Below are positions 51,515 through 60,941 of a stretch of DNA of 64,000 bases, piece after piece. The DNA lies in NCBI GenBank assembly GCA_017473955.1, contig JAFUIK010000031.1, positions 42,838-106,837 on the forward strand, given 5' to 3'. A program made the translations under genes and the position numbers. The notes under the pieces were generated by a model. It saw only the letters and a program-made list of their open reading frames with translations, searched no databases and was not told the origin of the DNA. Positions within the stretch are counted from its first letter, which is position 1; every line of letters begins with the position of its first letter. Source of the DNA: Ruminococcus sp. GTDB lineage: Bacteria; Bacillota; Clostridia; Oscillospirales; Acutalibacteraceae.

Positions 51515-53491
51515 TTAAAGCTCGTCGATAATTCCTGCGATGTATAGCTGGATTTGTGTTGCATCTAAGACAGAAACGTCACCGTCTCTATCGGCATCGG
51601 CAGCTAAAAGTCCTAAATCCGAAATGTGCTGAATGTCGGCGATATGAAGCTGGATAGCAGTCGCATCAAGGATTGATACTTCGCCGTCGGTATCTGCGTC
51701 ACCGATTAAGTACGCAGGCTCAACAGGGGTGTAGGAATCGATGTACTGACTTGACATCCAAGCAACACGAGAGTTTGTCCAGTCAATCATATACTGGTAC
51801 TCAGCCTCAAATACGTACTGGTCGTACTTAGTAGCAGTTTTATCTTGAGAGTAGTTTACGCCCACAATTTGACCGTATTTGTTGTACTCATAAGTAGCGT
51901 AGCACTTGTTGAGTGATGTGTGGTCAGCAATCCACTGAGGCTCCTGAACGATATCCCAGCGGATGAAGTTCATTTTGGCACTCTTGGTGAGCTTGCTTAA
52001 GTATACATCCTTTGAGTAAAGCTCTGTGTCGTTAAGACCCTCGCCGTTTAACTTCTCGTTAATAGCCGGAACAAACTGTTCAAACCACACTGTAGGAATC
52101 ATTTTCTTTAATGCATCATTTCGGGCAACTGATTCCTTTAAGAAGTTAGGGCCACGGTAGCCGTTCTTGTGTTTTGCAAACCAGCCTGTAGGTTCTTCAT
52201 AGTCTGTAATGCCCATGCTTCTGAGGTCGCGTTCAACGCCCTGTGCGTTACCAAGAGAGTTATCGTAGTCCCAAACAGGAGAAGCGTAGAACTTGTAATT
52301 ACCGTTTTCGTCAGCTTTATATACAAAGAAGAAGCTTCCTGCACCTGCGTCCCAGTTTTTACCAAGCTCGTTGATGAGATAAACCTGTGCTAATGATTCA
52401 ATGTCGATGTAATCGTTTACGTTAGAAGCGTTTGTTAAAACTTTAGTGAACATTGTGTCATACTTGTTCTTGATGAAGCTTCTTGTTTTTGCGTAGTTAG
52501 GGTCATCGCTGTCAAGCTCAGGAGCTTTCATTGTGAGGTTGTTACCGTTAGAAGCTTTCACTGTGAAGTCATCTTCATCAGGGTTTGAGTCAATTTCACA
52601 AACGAATGAGAATGCAGATGAAGTACCGTCGCAGTAGCTCAAATATTCCTCGTCGTCGATGTCAGGCATAAGAGTGTTCTTGCCAACGTCAACCTTTTCG
52701 CAAACCTGATAGTTACCGATGTACTCACCGTTAACATAAACTTCGGTAAAGCGAGAGTCAGAAGCGTAAGGTACACCGATTTCGTCAGCTAAATCGTAGA
52801 GAAGTCTGTTACGTGTCAAAGATGCGTCTTGGAAGTTTGATATGATTGAGAACTTCTTGCATTTTTGCATATTGCCAACCTTTACGGCACTATCAAATGT
52901 GATGTTAAAGCCTTTCTTATCAGCGTCCCAAGAAGTGTTGCCTCTGCCTTTGATTTTCTTGATAGGAGTTGTGTCAAGATTACCCTCCTCATCAAGCAGT
53001 GCACTTGTAGCGGACGCGGAGTTTTCCTTGTCCTCTGTGAGGTAAGCCCAAAGGTTCTTTCCGTCAAAATCAGCAGGGTTGTTGATAAACATAGCAGCTT
53101 CTGCATTGGAAACGAGGACTACTATAATATAGTTTTTGCCGCCTACTGTCGCAGTGTATTCAGCGTCCTCTGAAAAGCTTACAACTTTTGATTGATTTGA
53201 CTTTACAGTAACGCCGTTAATTGTTGCGTCAGAGCCGAAGGAGTTGTAGATTTCAAGCTTTGTAGGGTCGGTACTGGTAGGCATAAAGAAGTACATCTTG
53301 CCGTTTTTTTCGTACCATTTTACCCATGCCTCAGATTCAGCATCCTCGCCGGAATATGCATGAGCGTAAAGTGCATCTGTCACAGACGCGGTTACGGTAG
53401 GTGCAGTTTCTGCACCGATTGATGTAACAGCAACCGCACACACGGAAACTATCATAATCAAAGCGAGGATTAAACTCAGTATTTTTTTCAT
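51515..53491 (-). CDS. Secreted CotH-kinase-like protein with dockerin, shorter form
   Basis: Start ATG 53491 has GAAAGG 9 bases upstream. The 658-residue protein has a signal peptide, an N-terminal beta region of about 130 residues (LYAHAYSGEDAESEAWVKWY), and a CotH-like kinase domain at about 140-580 with KIKGRGNTSWDADKKGFNIT, NRLLYDLADEIGVPYASDSR, CEKVDVGKN and the metal-binding VWDYDNSLGN. A dockerin follows (IGDADTDGEVSILDATAIQL, then DADRDGDVSVLDATQIQLYI). CotH proteins phosphorylate secreted proteins in spore formers; dockerin-CotH forms are known in Ruminococcus but their substrate is unclear. It is the second gene after its larger paralogue. Confidence 0.9.
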   Translation of the reverse strand: MKKILSLILALIMIVSVCAVAVTSIGAETAPTVTASVTDALYAHAYSGEDAESEAWVKWYEKNGKMYFFMPTSTDPTKLEIYNSFGSDATINGVTVKSNQSKVVSFSEDAEYTATVGGKNYIIVVLVSNAEAAMFINNPADFDGKNLWAYLTEDKENSASATSALLDEEGNLDTTPIKKIKGRGNTSWDADKKGFNITFDSAVKVGNMQKCKKFSIISNFQDASLTRNRLLYDLADEIGVPYASDSRFTEVYVNGEYIGNYQVCEKVDVGKNTLMPDIDDEEYLSYCDGTSSAFSFVCEIDSNPDEDDFTVKASNGNNLTMKAPELDSDDPNYAKTRSFIKNKYDTMFTKVLTNASNVNDYIDIESLAQVYLINELGKNWDAGAGSFFFVYKADENGNYKFYASPVWDYDNSLGNAQGVERDLRSMGITDYEEPTGWFAKHKNGYRGPNFLKESVARNDALKKMIPTVWFEQFVPAINEKLNGEGLNDTELYSKDVYLSKLTKSAKMNFIRWDIVQEPQWIADHTSLNKCYATYEYNKYGQIVGVNYSQDKTATKYDQYVFEAEYQYMIDWTNSRVAWMSSQYIDSYTPVEPAYLIGDADTDGEVSILDATAIQLHIADIQHISDLGLLAADADRDGDVSVLDATQIQLYIAGIIDEL

Positions 53492-53510
53492 ATATATCAT
53501 CCTTTCGGTT

Positions 53511-53540
53511 TTAACGCTATCGGTTTCCCGATAGCGTTAA
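53511..53540 (-). terminator. Strong hairpin between the two CotH genes
   Basis: A perfect 13-bp stem TTAACGCTATCGG / CCGATAGCGTTAA with a four-base loop lies in the 63-base gap. On the minus strand it is followed by AACCG, not a T-run, so it is more likely an attenuating or RNA-stabilising element than a full stop. Confidence 0.7.
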
Positions 53541-53554
53541 GCATTTGCTGAATA

Positions 53555-56500
53555 TCAGAGCTTATCAATTACTTGAGCTAAGAAAAGCTGGATTTTTGTA
53601 GCATCCATAATTGTAAGCTTCTTGTCATCATCAACATTACCAAGCTTTATTGCTTCTTCTGATAATGTGATTGTTTGTGCTAAATAAAGCTGGATATTAG
53701 TAGCATCCATGATAGAAACCTTGCCGTCGAGGTCAACGTCGCCGAGCAAGCCTGAAGTTTTCTTTGTACCGCTGATAAGAATGTTGTTAATAGCCAGCTC
53801 GCCGCCTGTCGGATCGTCTGCGGTTGTGCCGCCATTTACGGTAGTATTTGATACTGGAACAAGTCTTAAGATAACGCTGTCCTGATTGTTAACTTCTTCA
53901 GGGAGCTTAACGTTTTCAAGGTATGGTACCATCAGCTTACGGTTTGCTGAAGTTATAGTGGCAACAGCATTTTCAACATCAGTGAAAGTTTCGCCATCTA
54001 AGCTATATTGGAGTTTCCAAGAAGCAGGGCATTTTTTAGAGCCTGCCATATATGCTGTGAACGAAATGTCTGCATAATCCTTAGTTGAAATTTCAAACTG
54101 AACATATGGTGTGCCCCAAAGGTTCTTTGAACCTGCCGGCATAATAGGAACCATATTAACTCCGTTGGTGCCGTATTCGGCAACAGACCACTCAAGAGCA
54201 CGCATATTAGTGCCGTCGATAGTACCGCTCATAGTGCCATTTCCGTATGTAGCCTTGTAACCTTCGTCACCACTGCCGTATTCTGTGAGCTTTTCTTCAG
54301 CAACCTTGCCATCAGGGTTGAACTGCCAAGCTGCAATTGCGTTTGATAAATCAAACACAGGCTCAGGGTCAGGGGTTACAGGAGGCTCAGTTGGTGGTTC
54401 TGTAGGAGGCTCTGTAGGAATTATTTCGCTAGGTGTGTATGAATCAAAGTACTCGTTTGACAGCCAAGCCGCACGGGAATTAGCCCAGTCAATCATATAC
54501 TGATATTCATCAGCAAAGCTGTACTTAGTGTATTTTGTATCTGATGTGTTCTGCTTGTATGATACGGAAGTAACCTGACCATATTCGTTGTACTCATATG
54601 TAGCGGTGCTTTCTCTTAAAGAAGTGTGGTCACAAATCCAACTTGAGTCTGTAACCATATCCCAACGCTTGTAGTTTATATCAGCACTCTTAGTCAAATA
54701 TGAAAGGTATACGTCCTTTGAGTAAAGCTCAGTGTTATTAAGACCTTCTCCGTTTAATCTGTTTTCTATTGCAGGTAAGAACTGCTCGAACCAGACGGTA
54801 GGGACTTTTTCATTCAAGGCATCGCAGTTTTTGATGGAATCTGTCAAGAAGTTAGGGCCGGAGTATCCGTTTTTGAGCTTTGCGAACCAGCCTGTAGGCT
54901 CTTCGTAGTCTGTGATACCTAAGTTTCTTAAGTCACCTGATACGCCTCTGGCGTTACCAAGTGAGTTGTCGTAATCCCATACAGGAGATGCAAAGAACTT
55001 GTAGTTACCGTTTTCATCAGGTTCATAAACAAAGTAGAAGCTACCTGCACCTGAGTCCCAGTTTTTACCAAACTCGTTGATAAGGTAAACCTGAGCAAGA
55101 GATTCGATATCAATATAGTCATTTACATCGCTAGCGTTCTGAGCAATTTTATTCCACATTGTGTCATATTTTGACTTGATGTAGTTTTTAACTTCGTTGT
55201 AGCCTTCGTCGCTTGTAGCAAGCTCAGGAGCTTTGATTGTAACTCTGTTGCTATTGCCCATTTTGATGTTGAAATCATCAGAAGATGGACTGTTATCAAT
55301 TTCACAAACAAATGAAAATTCGGTCTGGTCGCCTGAAAGGAAATTCAGGTACTCCTCTTCATCAACGCTTGGAATAAGTGTATTCTTACCAACGTCAACC
55401 TTTTCGCACATCATATAGTTACCGATGTAATCACCGTTGATGTAAACTTCTGTGAAACGTGAGTCAGAAGCGTAAGGCACACCAACCTCATCAGCAAGGT
55501 CGTAAAGGACACGGTTACGAGCCAGTGCAGGGTCTTGGAAGTTAGAGATGATTGAGAATTTTTTGCACTTCTGCATACCGTCTAAAGAAATAGCAGAATT
55601 GTATGTAATGTTAAAGCCCTTTTTGTCGGCATCCCACGAGGTGTTACCTCTACCCTTGATTTTTTTGATTGATGTAGAGTCTAGGTTACCCTCGTCGTCT
55701 AAGGTTGCAGCAGTAGCACTTGCGTAGTTTTCCTTATCATCTGTGAGGTAGGTCCACAGGTCATTGCCGTCAAAGCTTTCTGCGTTGTTGATAAACACAG
55801 CAGCTTCAGCACTTGAACGCATAATAACAACAGAGTAAGTTTTGTTGTTAGCGTTTACTGAGTAAGTTTTGCCCTCCTCGTAAGGAACAACGGCGATTGA
55901 GTTTGGCTCGATTGTAACACCATTAAATGTAGTTTGTGTGGAGTATGAGTTGAAAATTTCAATTTCACTTTCATTTGTACATGTTGGCATAAGGAAGTAT
56001 CTTGTGCCATCCTTATCGTACCATCTTACCCACGCTTCGCTTTCTTTGGAGGTTCCGCTGTATGCGTGAGCAAACAGACCACCGAATATTCCTGCGGTAA
56101 CCTGTGGAGTTCCGATGGTAATTGTTACAGATGCACTGCCTGTGCCTGCAATTTTACCATTTGCATCAGTTGCTGTGACAGTGGCGGTGAAGCCAACAGC
56201 ACCGTTTTGAGTTGCTGTGTATGTATAGTTTTTCGAGTTGCTTACAACCTCACCGTTAGCGGTGATTTCGTAAGCGTATGTGTATCCGCTTTGTTCGTTG
56301 ACTTCAATGGTGAGGTCGAAGCTGTCGCCGATTTCGCCATTGTTAGCTGATACATTGAGTGCCGGGATAACATCTATGTCATACATAGAGAGCTTCTCGC
56401 CCATATCGTCCCAAGTTGCACCGCCGTCAATAGTAACCATATTGTAGCCGTTTTCATAATCCTCGGCAGTAAGCACAATGGAGCAGTTCCATAACTTTAT

Positions 56501-56851
56501 GTCGTTACCACGCCAAAAACGCATAGCTGTTTTGCCTTCGTCTTGAGCAGTGACAGTGTATTTATAAACACCTCTGTCTGACAGATACTCAACGCCGGTT
56601 CTAGGATCGTACTTTGATTTGTCAGCATCGGCGATTATGACTGATACACCACCGTTATCCTCTCGTGAGTATTCAGTGAAGTTAGCGTACATAATTGCAC
56701 CGCTTCCTGTCCACTGTGCAGGGGAGATTATTCTCATATAAAGAACATCACCCTCTTTGAAGGTGGCTGATTCTGCGGCAGTTGAAGGGAGCACTGCAAC
56801 AACACTAATGAGCATTACAAGTGCAAGCAGTAGACTAAGCATTTTTTTCAT
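53555..56851 (-). CDS. Secreted CotH-kinase-like protein with dockerin, long form
   Basis: Start ATG 56851 follows GAGGTG by 6 bases; the upstream GTG in the ORF lies within that site. The 1098-residue protein has a signal peptide, an N-terminal beta-sandwich of about 150 residues, an Ig-like region (near 185-245), the beta region and CotH domain shared with the shorter form (KIKGRGNTSWDADKKGFNIT, VWDYDNSLGN), a Pro/Thr linker (PTEPPTEPPTEPP), a further beta-sandwich of about 190 residues and a dockerin (LLGDVDLDGKVSIMDATNIQ). The extra domains may bind a carbohydrate or protein. Paralogy with the next gene extends over the whole CotH part. Confidence 0.9.
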   Translation of the reverse strand: MKKMLSLLLALVMLISVVAVLPSTAAESATFKEGDVLYMRIISPAQWTGSGAIMYANFTEYSREDNGGVSVIIADADKSKYDPRTGVEYLSDRGVYKYTVTAQDEGKTAMRFWRGNDIKLWNCSIVLTAEDYENGYNMVTIDGGATWDDMGEKLSMYDIDVIPALNVSANNGEIGDSFDLTIEVNEQSGYTYAYEITANGEVVSNSKNYTYTATQNGAVGFTATVTATDANGKIAGTGSASVTITIGTPQVTAGIFGGLFAHAYSGTSKESEAWVRWYDKDGTRYFLMPTCTNESEIEIFNSYSTQTTFNGVTIEPNSIAVVPYEEGKTYSVNANNKTYSVVIMRSSAEAAVFINNAESFDGNDLWTYLTDDKENYASATAATLDDEGNLDSTSIKKIKGRGNTSWDADKKGFNITYNSAISLDGMQKCKKFSIISNFQDPALARNRVLYDLADEVGVPYASDSRFTEVYINGDYIGNYMMCEKVDVGKNTLIPSVDEEEYLNFLSGDQTEFSFVCEIDNSPSSDDFNIKMGNSNRVTIKAPELATSDEGYNEVKNYIKSKYDTMWNKIAQNASDVNDYIDIESLAQVYLINEFGKNWDSGAGSFYFVYEPDENGNYKFFASPVWDYDNSLGNARGVSGDLRNLGITDYEEPTGWFAKLKNGYSGPNFLTDSIKNCDALNEKVPTVWFEQFLPAIENRLNGEGLNNTELYSKDVYLSYLTKSADINYKRWDMVTDSSWICDHTSLRESTATYEYNEYGQVTSVSYKQNTSDTKYTKYSFADEYQYMIDWANSRAAWLSNEYFDSYTPSEIIPTEPPTEPPTEPPVTPDPEPVFDLSNAIAAWQFNPDGKVAEEKLTEYGSGDEGYKATYGNGTMSGTIDGTNMRALEWSVAEYGTNGVNMVPIMPAGSKNLWGTPYVQFEISTKDYADISFTAYMAGSKKCPASWKLQYSLDGETFTDVENAVATITSANRKLMVPYLENVKLPEEVNNQDSVILRLVPVSNTTVNGGTTADDPTGGELAINNILISGTKKTSGLLGDVDLDGKVSIMDATNIQLYLAQTITLSEEAIKLGNVDDDKKLTIMDATKIQLFLAQVIDKL

Positions 56852-57187
56852 AATTTTCACCTCGTAATTGTAATATTTTTACGCAACGGATGAGCCAAAA
56901 ACACAGTTGTTTAGCTAAAAAATCAGCTTTGCATTTTTCACTCAAATTATCACATTTTAAGTATAACTTAATAGAAATATTTTTTCTATAAACATAATTA
57001 ACAGAATTTGTCTAAGCTTTTTGTATGAATAGCCTAAGCAGTGAATAAAGATACAATATTATGCCAATATATGCCAAAATTTATCCTAAATTCGCAATGG
57101 CGATTTTTTGTTGTTAAAAAATTAACAACAGATACAACAAAAAAGGAGAGCTGTTACGCCCTCCTTAAATGTTCATTTATAGTATGA
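56852..57187. other. AT-rich upstream region of the CotH operon
   Basis: The 336 bases hold no gene. They contain a 9-bp inverted repeat TGTTGTTAA / TTAACAACA (57109-57130), short repeats of ATGCCAA near 57061-57074, and the terminator at 57139-57168. A promoter for the CotH genes must lie here, but I see no convincing pair of boxes. Confidence 0.5.
57139..57168 (-). terminator. Terminator of the N-terminal dockerin gene
   Basis: Minus-strand AAGGAG-G...CTCCTT stem followed by TTTTTTG. Confidence 0.75.
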
Positions 57188-58063
57188 TTACCAGAAAATA
57201 TCAGTTACATAACCGCTGATATCGTTCCACAGTAACTCGTCTGCAATTGCGATTGTAAAGTGGAACTGTGATTCAACAACTTCCATAACCTCATCGAAGT
57301 TGCTGTAATAAGCAGAATCAAATTCAGTGCATTCAGTCATGAATGTCATATTATCCAAATCAACGAGCTCGGATGTGCCGAAGGATGAAAAATAAGTATC
57401 GTAGTCATCATAAAGCTCGGTGCCGAAATAGAACACAGGGTCACCACGGTAAACTCGCATTAAAGTATCAACCCAAGTATCTGTCGAAATCTGATAGTAC
57501 TGCATAAAGAAATCAATAGCATCGCTGTCAGGATAGTAAACTAACATAAGTGTACAGTTTACATCGTCAACGTCTGTTGGGGTGTAGTATGTGCAGTAAT
57601 AGCCTTCTGCTGAATCATAGTCGCCATACTCGCTAAGGTAGTAAGCAATCTCGTCGAAGGTGTATTCCATATAATCGTCAGTATAAAGGGTATGAGAGAT
57701 ATATGGATTTTCGGACATCTGTGCTACGAAAAGCTGGATTTCAGTAGCGTCGAGAACTGATATATCGTCATCGAAGTCAACATCAGCTAAATACAATCCG
57801 TCTTCAGAAAGGTCTGATAATTGAGCGGCGAAAAGCTGAATCGCTGTAGCATCGAGTACAGAAATATCACCATCGTCATCAGAATCACCAATGTAGCCGT
57901 AAACATAGCCATTCATAGGGGTAATGTCTGCATAAGGCTCATCAGAGTAGAAAAGCTGTAGAGTGCTTGTTGGAGCAATATTAATCTCAGCAGCAGAAGT
58001 ACCCATTACTGAAATACCGCACACAAGTGCGAGTGTAAGTACAATAGAAATTAGTTTTTTCAT
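57188..58063 (-). CDS. Secreted protein with N-terminal dockerin, family member 1
   Basis: The 291-residue protein has a signal peptide, a dockerin placed first (about 55-120: GYIGDSDDDGDISVLDATAI, then DVDFDDDISVLDATEIQLFV), and a C-terminal domain of about 165 residues rich in Tyr, Asp and Phe (LSEYGDYDSAEGYYCTYYTP, later VESQFHFTIAIADELLW). I do not recognise the domain. A paralogue at 58171 and a relic near 59283 share the same N-terminal layout, including the S/AHTLY tail after the dockerin. GGAGGG precedes the start. Confidence 0.83.
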   Translation of the reverse strand: MKKLISIVLTLALVCGISVMGTSAAEINIAPTSTLQLFYSDEPYADITPMNGYVYGYIGDSDDDGDISVLDATAIQLFAAQLSDLSEDGLYLADVDFDDDISVLDATEIQLFVAQMSENPYISHTLYTDDYMEYTFDEIAYYLSEYGDYDSAEGYYCTYYTPTDVDDVNCTLMLVYYPDSDAIDFFMQYYQISTDTWVDTLMRVYRGDPVFYFGTELYDDYDTYFSSFGTSELVDLDNMTFMTECTEFDSAYYSNFDEVMEVVESQFHFTIAIADELLWNDISGYVTDIFW

Positions 58064-58170
58064 AAAAATCCCTCCGTTTGATTTATATTACGTATTACAA
58101 GTATACACGAAAAACTCGTTATTTTCTATCAACAATATGCACTAAATTGTTATAGAAAATTTGTAAGCGT

Positions 58171-59166
58171 TTACAAAATCATTGATACAGGCATAACAAG
58201 GTCAAGAATAGAACCGACCACGTCATTCTGAATCAAAAGGTTGCCTGATGCGAGGTCTACAAAGCACATTTGAGGGAGTGTGTTTAATATTTCGTCAGGG
58301 TCGAAGCTTTCGTCATATTCGAAATCAGTGTAGTATAAATCGAATATCAGCTCCTGATTACTGGTTACACCGGTAACATTGCCGTAGCCTTCGATGTAGT
58401 AATATGTTGCATTTAAGTCGTAGCAACTGGAGTAGTAGCTAAATTCCATATCGCCTCTATTAATTTGCATCGAAATATCTATATACATATCCATCTCTGT
58501 ATTGTATACAGATGTTGTAACTATGATGACATCGTATTCTGCGTAATACTCTAAGAAGCATTGTAATTGAATACCCTGTTCCTCCACTAATTGAGAGGTG
58601 TAGTAAGCATCGTATACTTCGTCGTAAGCACCGATTGCTTTGAGATAGTTTGCAATATCATCGAAAGTATCAACCAAAGGGTCAAAATTGTCATACGGTG
58701 AGTAAAGTATATGGAAGATAGAGTCAGAGCTTGAGAGCTCAGCAATATAAAACTGGATTTCTGTAACGTCCATAATTGTGATATTGCCGTTTAGGTCAAC
58801 ATCAGCGAGTAGTTTTTGTGTCGCAACAAAGGAGGTTAACTCAGCGATGTAGCACTGTATTTCTGTAGCATCAAAAATAGTGACGTCAGCGTCAGCGTTA
58901 ACGTCGCCGATATAGCCGTAAGGATAACCGTCAACGTCAGTATACGGAATCTGTGCCTTTTCTGAAATATCAAAGGTGCGTGTGCCTGTTGGGACAATCT
59001 CATTCTTGCTGTTCCAATCAAGCTCGATATCAGCAAGGATATCGTTTATAGTGTTATCGACAATCGCGTTGATATCAGCTAAATCAACGCTTTTAGCACC
59101 TGTTGAAAAAGCAGAAATAGAAACAAGCATCGTAAGAATTAAAATAACGGACAGAAGTTTTTTCAT
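58171..59166 (-). CDS. Secreted protein with N-terminal dockerin, family member 2
   Basis: I place the start at ATG 59166, after GGAGG and with a signal peptide (MKKLLSVILILTMLVSISAF); the frame is open for 131 codons further upstream but that part is the decayed relic of a sister gene. The 331-residue protein has a region of about 65 residues before the dockerin, two dockerin halves (GDVNADADVTIFDATEIQCY, and DVDLNGNITIMDVTEIQFYI), an S/IFHILY tail, and a Tyr/Asp-rich domain similar to member 1. Some calcium-site residues in the first half differ from consensus. Confidence 0.83.
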   Translation of the reverse strand: MKKLLSVILILTMLVSISAFSTGAKSVDLADINAIVDNTINDILADIELDWNSKNEIVPTGTRTFDISEKAQIPYTDVDGYPYGYIGDVNADADVTIFDATEIQCYIAELTSFVATQKLLADVDLNGNITIMDVTEIQFYIAELSSSDSIFHILYSPYDNFDPLVDTFDDIANYLKAIGAYDEVYDAYYTSQLVEEQGIQLQCFLEYYAEYDVIIVTTSVYNTEMDMYIDISMQINRGDMEFSYYSSCYDLNATYYYIEGYGNVTGVTSNQELIFDLYYTDFEYDESFDPDEILNTLPQMCFVDLASGNLLIQNDVVGSILDLVMPVSMIL

Positions 59167-59253
59167 TATAATTCCTCCATTTAGAAACAACTTTAGTCTA
59201 GCTATAGTAGACAAATACATCTTAGCACTCTTTTGATGGGTTGTCAATAAAAA

Positions 59254-59289
59254 ACACAGACACTTCGATTTTGTAGTGTCTGTGTTAAA
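59254..59289 (-). terminator. Terminator retained by the relic
   Basis: Minus-strand ACACAGACACT / AGTGTCTGTGT stem followed by TTTTTTATTG. Confidence 0.85.
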
Positions 59290-59559
59290 GCTAGTGTTTG
59301 ATGTGATTTCATAAAGTGTGTGTGCTACATTTGAGTTTTCAGCAAGCTTTGCGATGTAAAGCTGAATACTGGTAGCATCTATTACAGAAATGTCTGTGTC
59401 GCCGATAAAACCGTAAACTTTTGCGTTAGCAATAGTAATGTTTTCATACTCTTTTGATGAAATTTTGTAGTTTGCAGATGTGTCTGCAATGTCTGCTTGT
59501 GCAGCACCTGCAGGCATTACCGCGAACGCTAAAAGCGTTTCTACAATGATATTGCACAA
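59283..59559 (-). pseudogene. Relic of a third N-terminal dockerin protein
   Basis: The translated frame from 59559 shows a signal-like start (LLAFAVMPAGAAQADIADTS), then the family sequence VYGFIGD joined directly to DTDISVIDATSIQLYIAKLA and SNVAHTLYEIT. Compared with the neighbours, one entire dockerin half is missing, and the gene ends at a terminator after only about 90 codons with no C-terminal domain. The frame then runs on into the 5' region of the 59166 gene, which explains the long open stretch. No ribosome binding site is seen. Confidence 0.75.
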
Positions 59560-59587
59560 ATAATAACTAACATTAGAAGTTATTTTT

Positions 59588-59627
59588 AAAAAGCAAAAAC
59601 GGCTGTGCTTAGCACAACCGCTTTTTA
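59588..59627 (-). terminator. Terminator of the CPBP protease gene
   Basis: AAAGCGGTTGTGCT / AGCACAGCCGTTTTT on the minus strand, followed by GCTTTTT. Confidence 0.85.
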
Positions 59628-59640
59628 GCTATGGAATATA

Positions 59641-60399
59641 TTATAAGAAAATCGCGAAGATAATGAATTTTACTATGTGAGCTGTTGCGTGAGCAATCAT
59701 TGAGTAACCTATGCCGTGCTTTCTGAAAAGTTCACCGAAAAGGTAGCCCGCAACGCCGTTTAATACAAAGCATCTGATAAGGATATAAGGATCGAGTGAG
59801 CCGAAAATAACCACGGTTGCAGGCAGGTGACCTGCGGCAAATGCCAAAGCTGCTACGATGTTAGCGATAATGTACACCTTGCTCGGGATATTTTCGCTTG
59901 TGTGTTTTTTGAAAAACAGCTTCCATACAATGAGAGCGATGAGCGACATAAAGAAAAGTCTGAGCATAATTTCTTCAATAATACCACCGTAAAGTATTGA
60001 TGCAATAATACCATTTAATGTAAATGAGCTGATATTTGCCGACTGTATTTCAGGGTATATCGAACCGCTTACAAAGTGGTCAACACCTAAAAGTAATCCT
60101 AGGCCTGCACCAAACAGCAGGGATGTGATTACGCTTTTCTTTTTAAATGTAAAAGGTTTCATAAGACCAATTTTGCTTGTAAGTATGTAACCTAAGAAGC
60201 CAGCAACAAAAGTATACAAAGCAGTTTGCACTGCTGTGATGGTTACAAGTATCCCCATACTGCCTACCTGACTTACAGCCTGCTGTACCATATCTTCTGA
60301 CAATGTATCAAGTTGTAAGTATGCTGTGCATATACCGCCGATGATAGCGACAGGTAAAAGTAAAAGGGCGAATAATAAAGGTTTTTTAATTTTGTTCAT
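59641..60399 (-). CDS. CPBP family intramembrane metalloprotease
   Basis: The 252-residue protein has about seven membrane segments and the Abi/CPBP motifs: EEIMLRLFF (EExxxR), then AAGHLPATVV and AHATAHIVKF with the later His ligands. Relatives cleave CAAX proteins or act in bacteriocin self-immunity. No bacteriocin-like gene is next to it. AAAGGGGG precedes the start. It is transcribed away from the LytTR locus. Confidence 0.88.
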   Translation of the reverse strand: MNKIKKPLLFALLLLPVAIIGGICTAYLQLDTLSEDMVQQAVSQVGSMGILVTITAVQTALYTFVAGFLGYILTSKIGLMKPFTFKKKSVITSLLFGAGLGLLLGVDHFVSGSIYPEIQSANISSFTLNGIIASILYGGIIEEIMLRLFFMSLIALIVWKLFFKKHTSENIPSKVYIIANIVAALAFAAGHLPATVVIFGSLDPYILIRCFVLNGVAGYLFGELFRKHGIGYSMIAHATAHIVKFIIFAIFL

Positions 60400-60708
60400 T
60401 GTGTTTTCCCCCTTTGATGGCTTTATTTTAGCGTATTACGTAGCGTAACAAGCAATACCTGACGTAGGGGGATTTTTTTATAACGCGAAAAATTTTGCTT
60501 TCGGATGGCGAGGGCATCACTCTTAAAAATTACGCAACTGTGTTACCGTTGTAATTAAAAGTGTAACTGAGAATTGCTTTTTTACCGCCTGTTTTTTGCA
60601 TCTTAAATCGGTTTTTGAACCACTCAGCGTCTTTTGCGATACAAAATAAAGTTTTTGTCATATACTGTGTACAGTCCCAAGGGACAATGAAATTTGGAGG
60701 TTATGAAA
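60400..60708. other. Divergent intergenic region, LytTR locus
   Basis: No gene is supported. It contains a TATACT (60661-60666) on the plus strand with no clear -35, a small GTCCC/GGGAC hairpin (60675-60686) just before the small membrane gene, and ACGTAGCGTAAC-like sequence near the CPBP start that might be a LytTR site. Confidence 0.35.
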
Positions 60709-60894
60709 ATGAAAGAAAAAAACGTTAAGGATTTAATTACTCTTATTTTTAAGGCACTCGCACTTGCTATGGGTGTTGCGGTTGTAGCTCTCTCAATTAT
60801 GAACCAAATTGATGTTGAAACTGCCATTGTTATGCTTGGTATCGGTTGTGCTTCTTCTGGTGCGGCATCACTTATGGAAAGGGGTGACAAATAA
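60709..60894 (+). CDS. Small membrane protein
   Basis: ATG 60709 (8 bases after GGAGG) gives a 61-residue protein with two hydrophobic segments (LITLIFKALALAMGVAVVAL and TAIVMLGIGCASSGAASL). No family is recognised. It is followed 47 bases later by the LytTR gene on the same strand and may belong to the same transcript. Confidence 0.7.
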   Translation: MKEKNVKDLITLIFKALALAMGVAVVALSIMNQIDVETAIVMLGIGCASSGAASLMERGDK

Positions 60895-60941
60895 GCTTAT
60901 ACGATGTATAATTATTATAATAAACAACAAGAGGGATAAAA

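Noticed and set aside
58171-59559. Single 462-residue protein starting at 59559
   Set aside because: A second signal peptide with its own ribosome binding site lies at codon 132, and a terminator lies between; the upstream part is a separate relic.
60624-60890. Minus-strand 88-residue ORF opposite the small membrane gene
   Set aside because: No ribosome binding site or start context; the plus-strand gene has GGAGG and a membrane-protein sequence.
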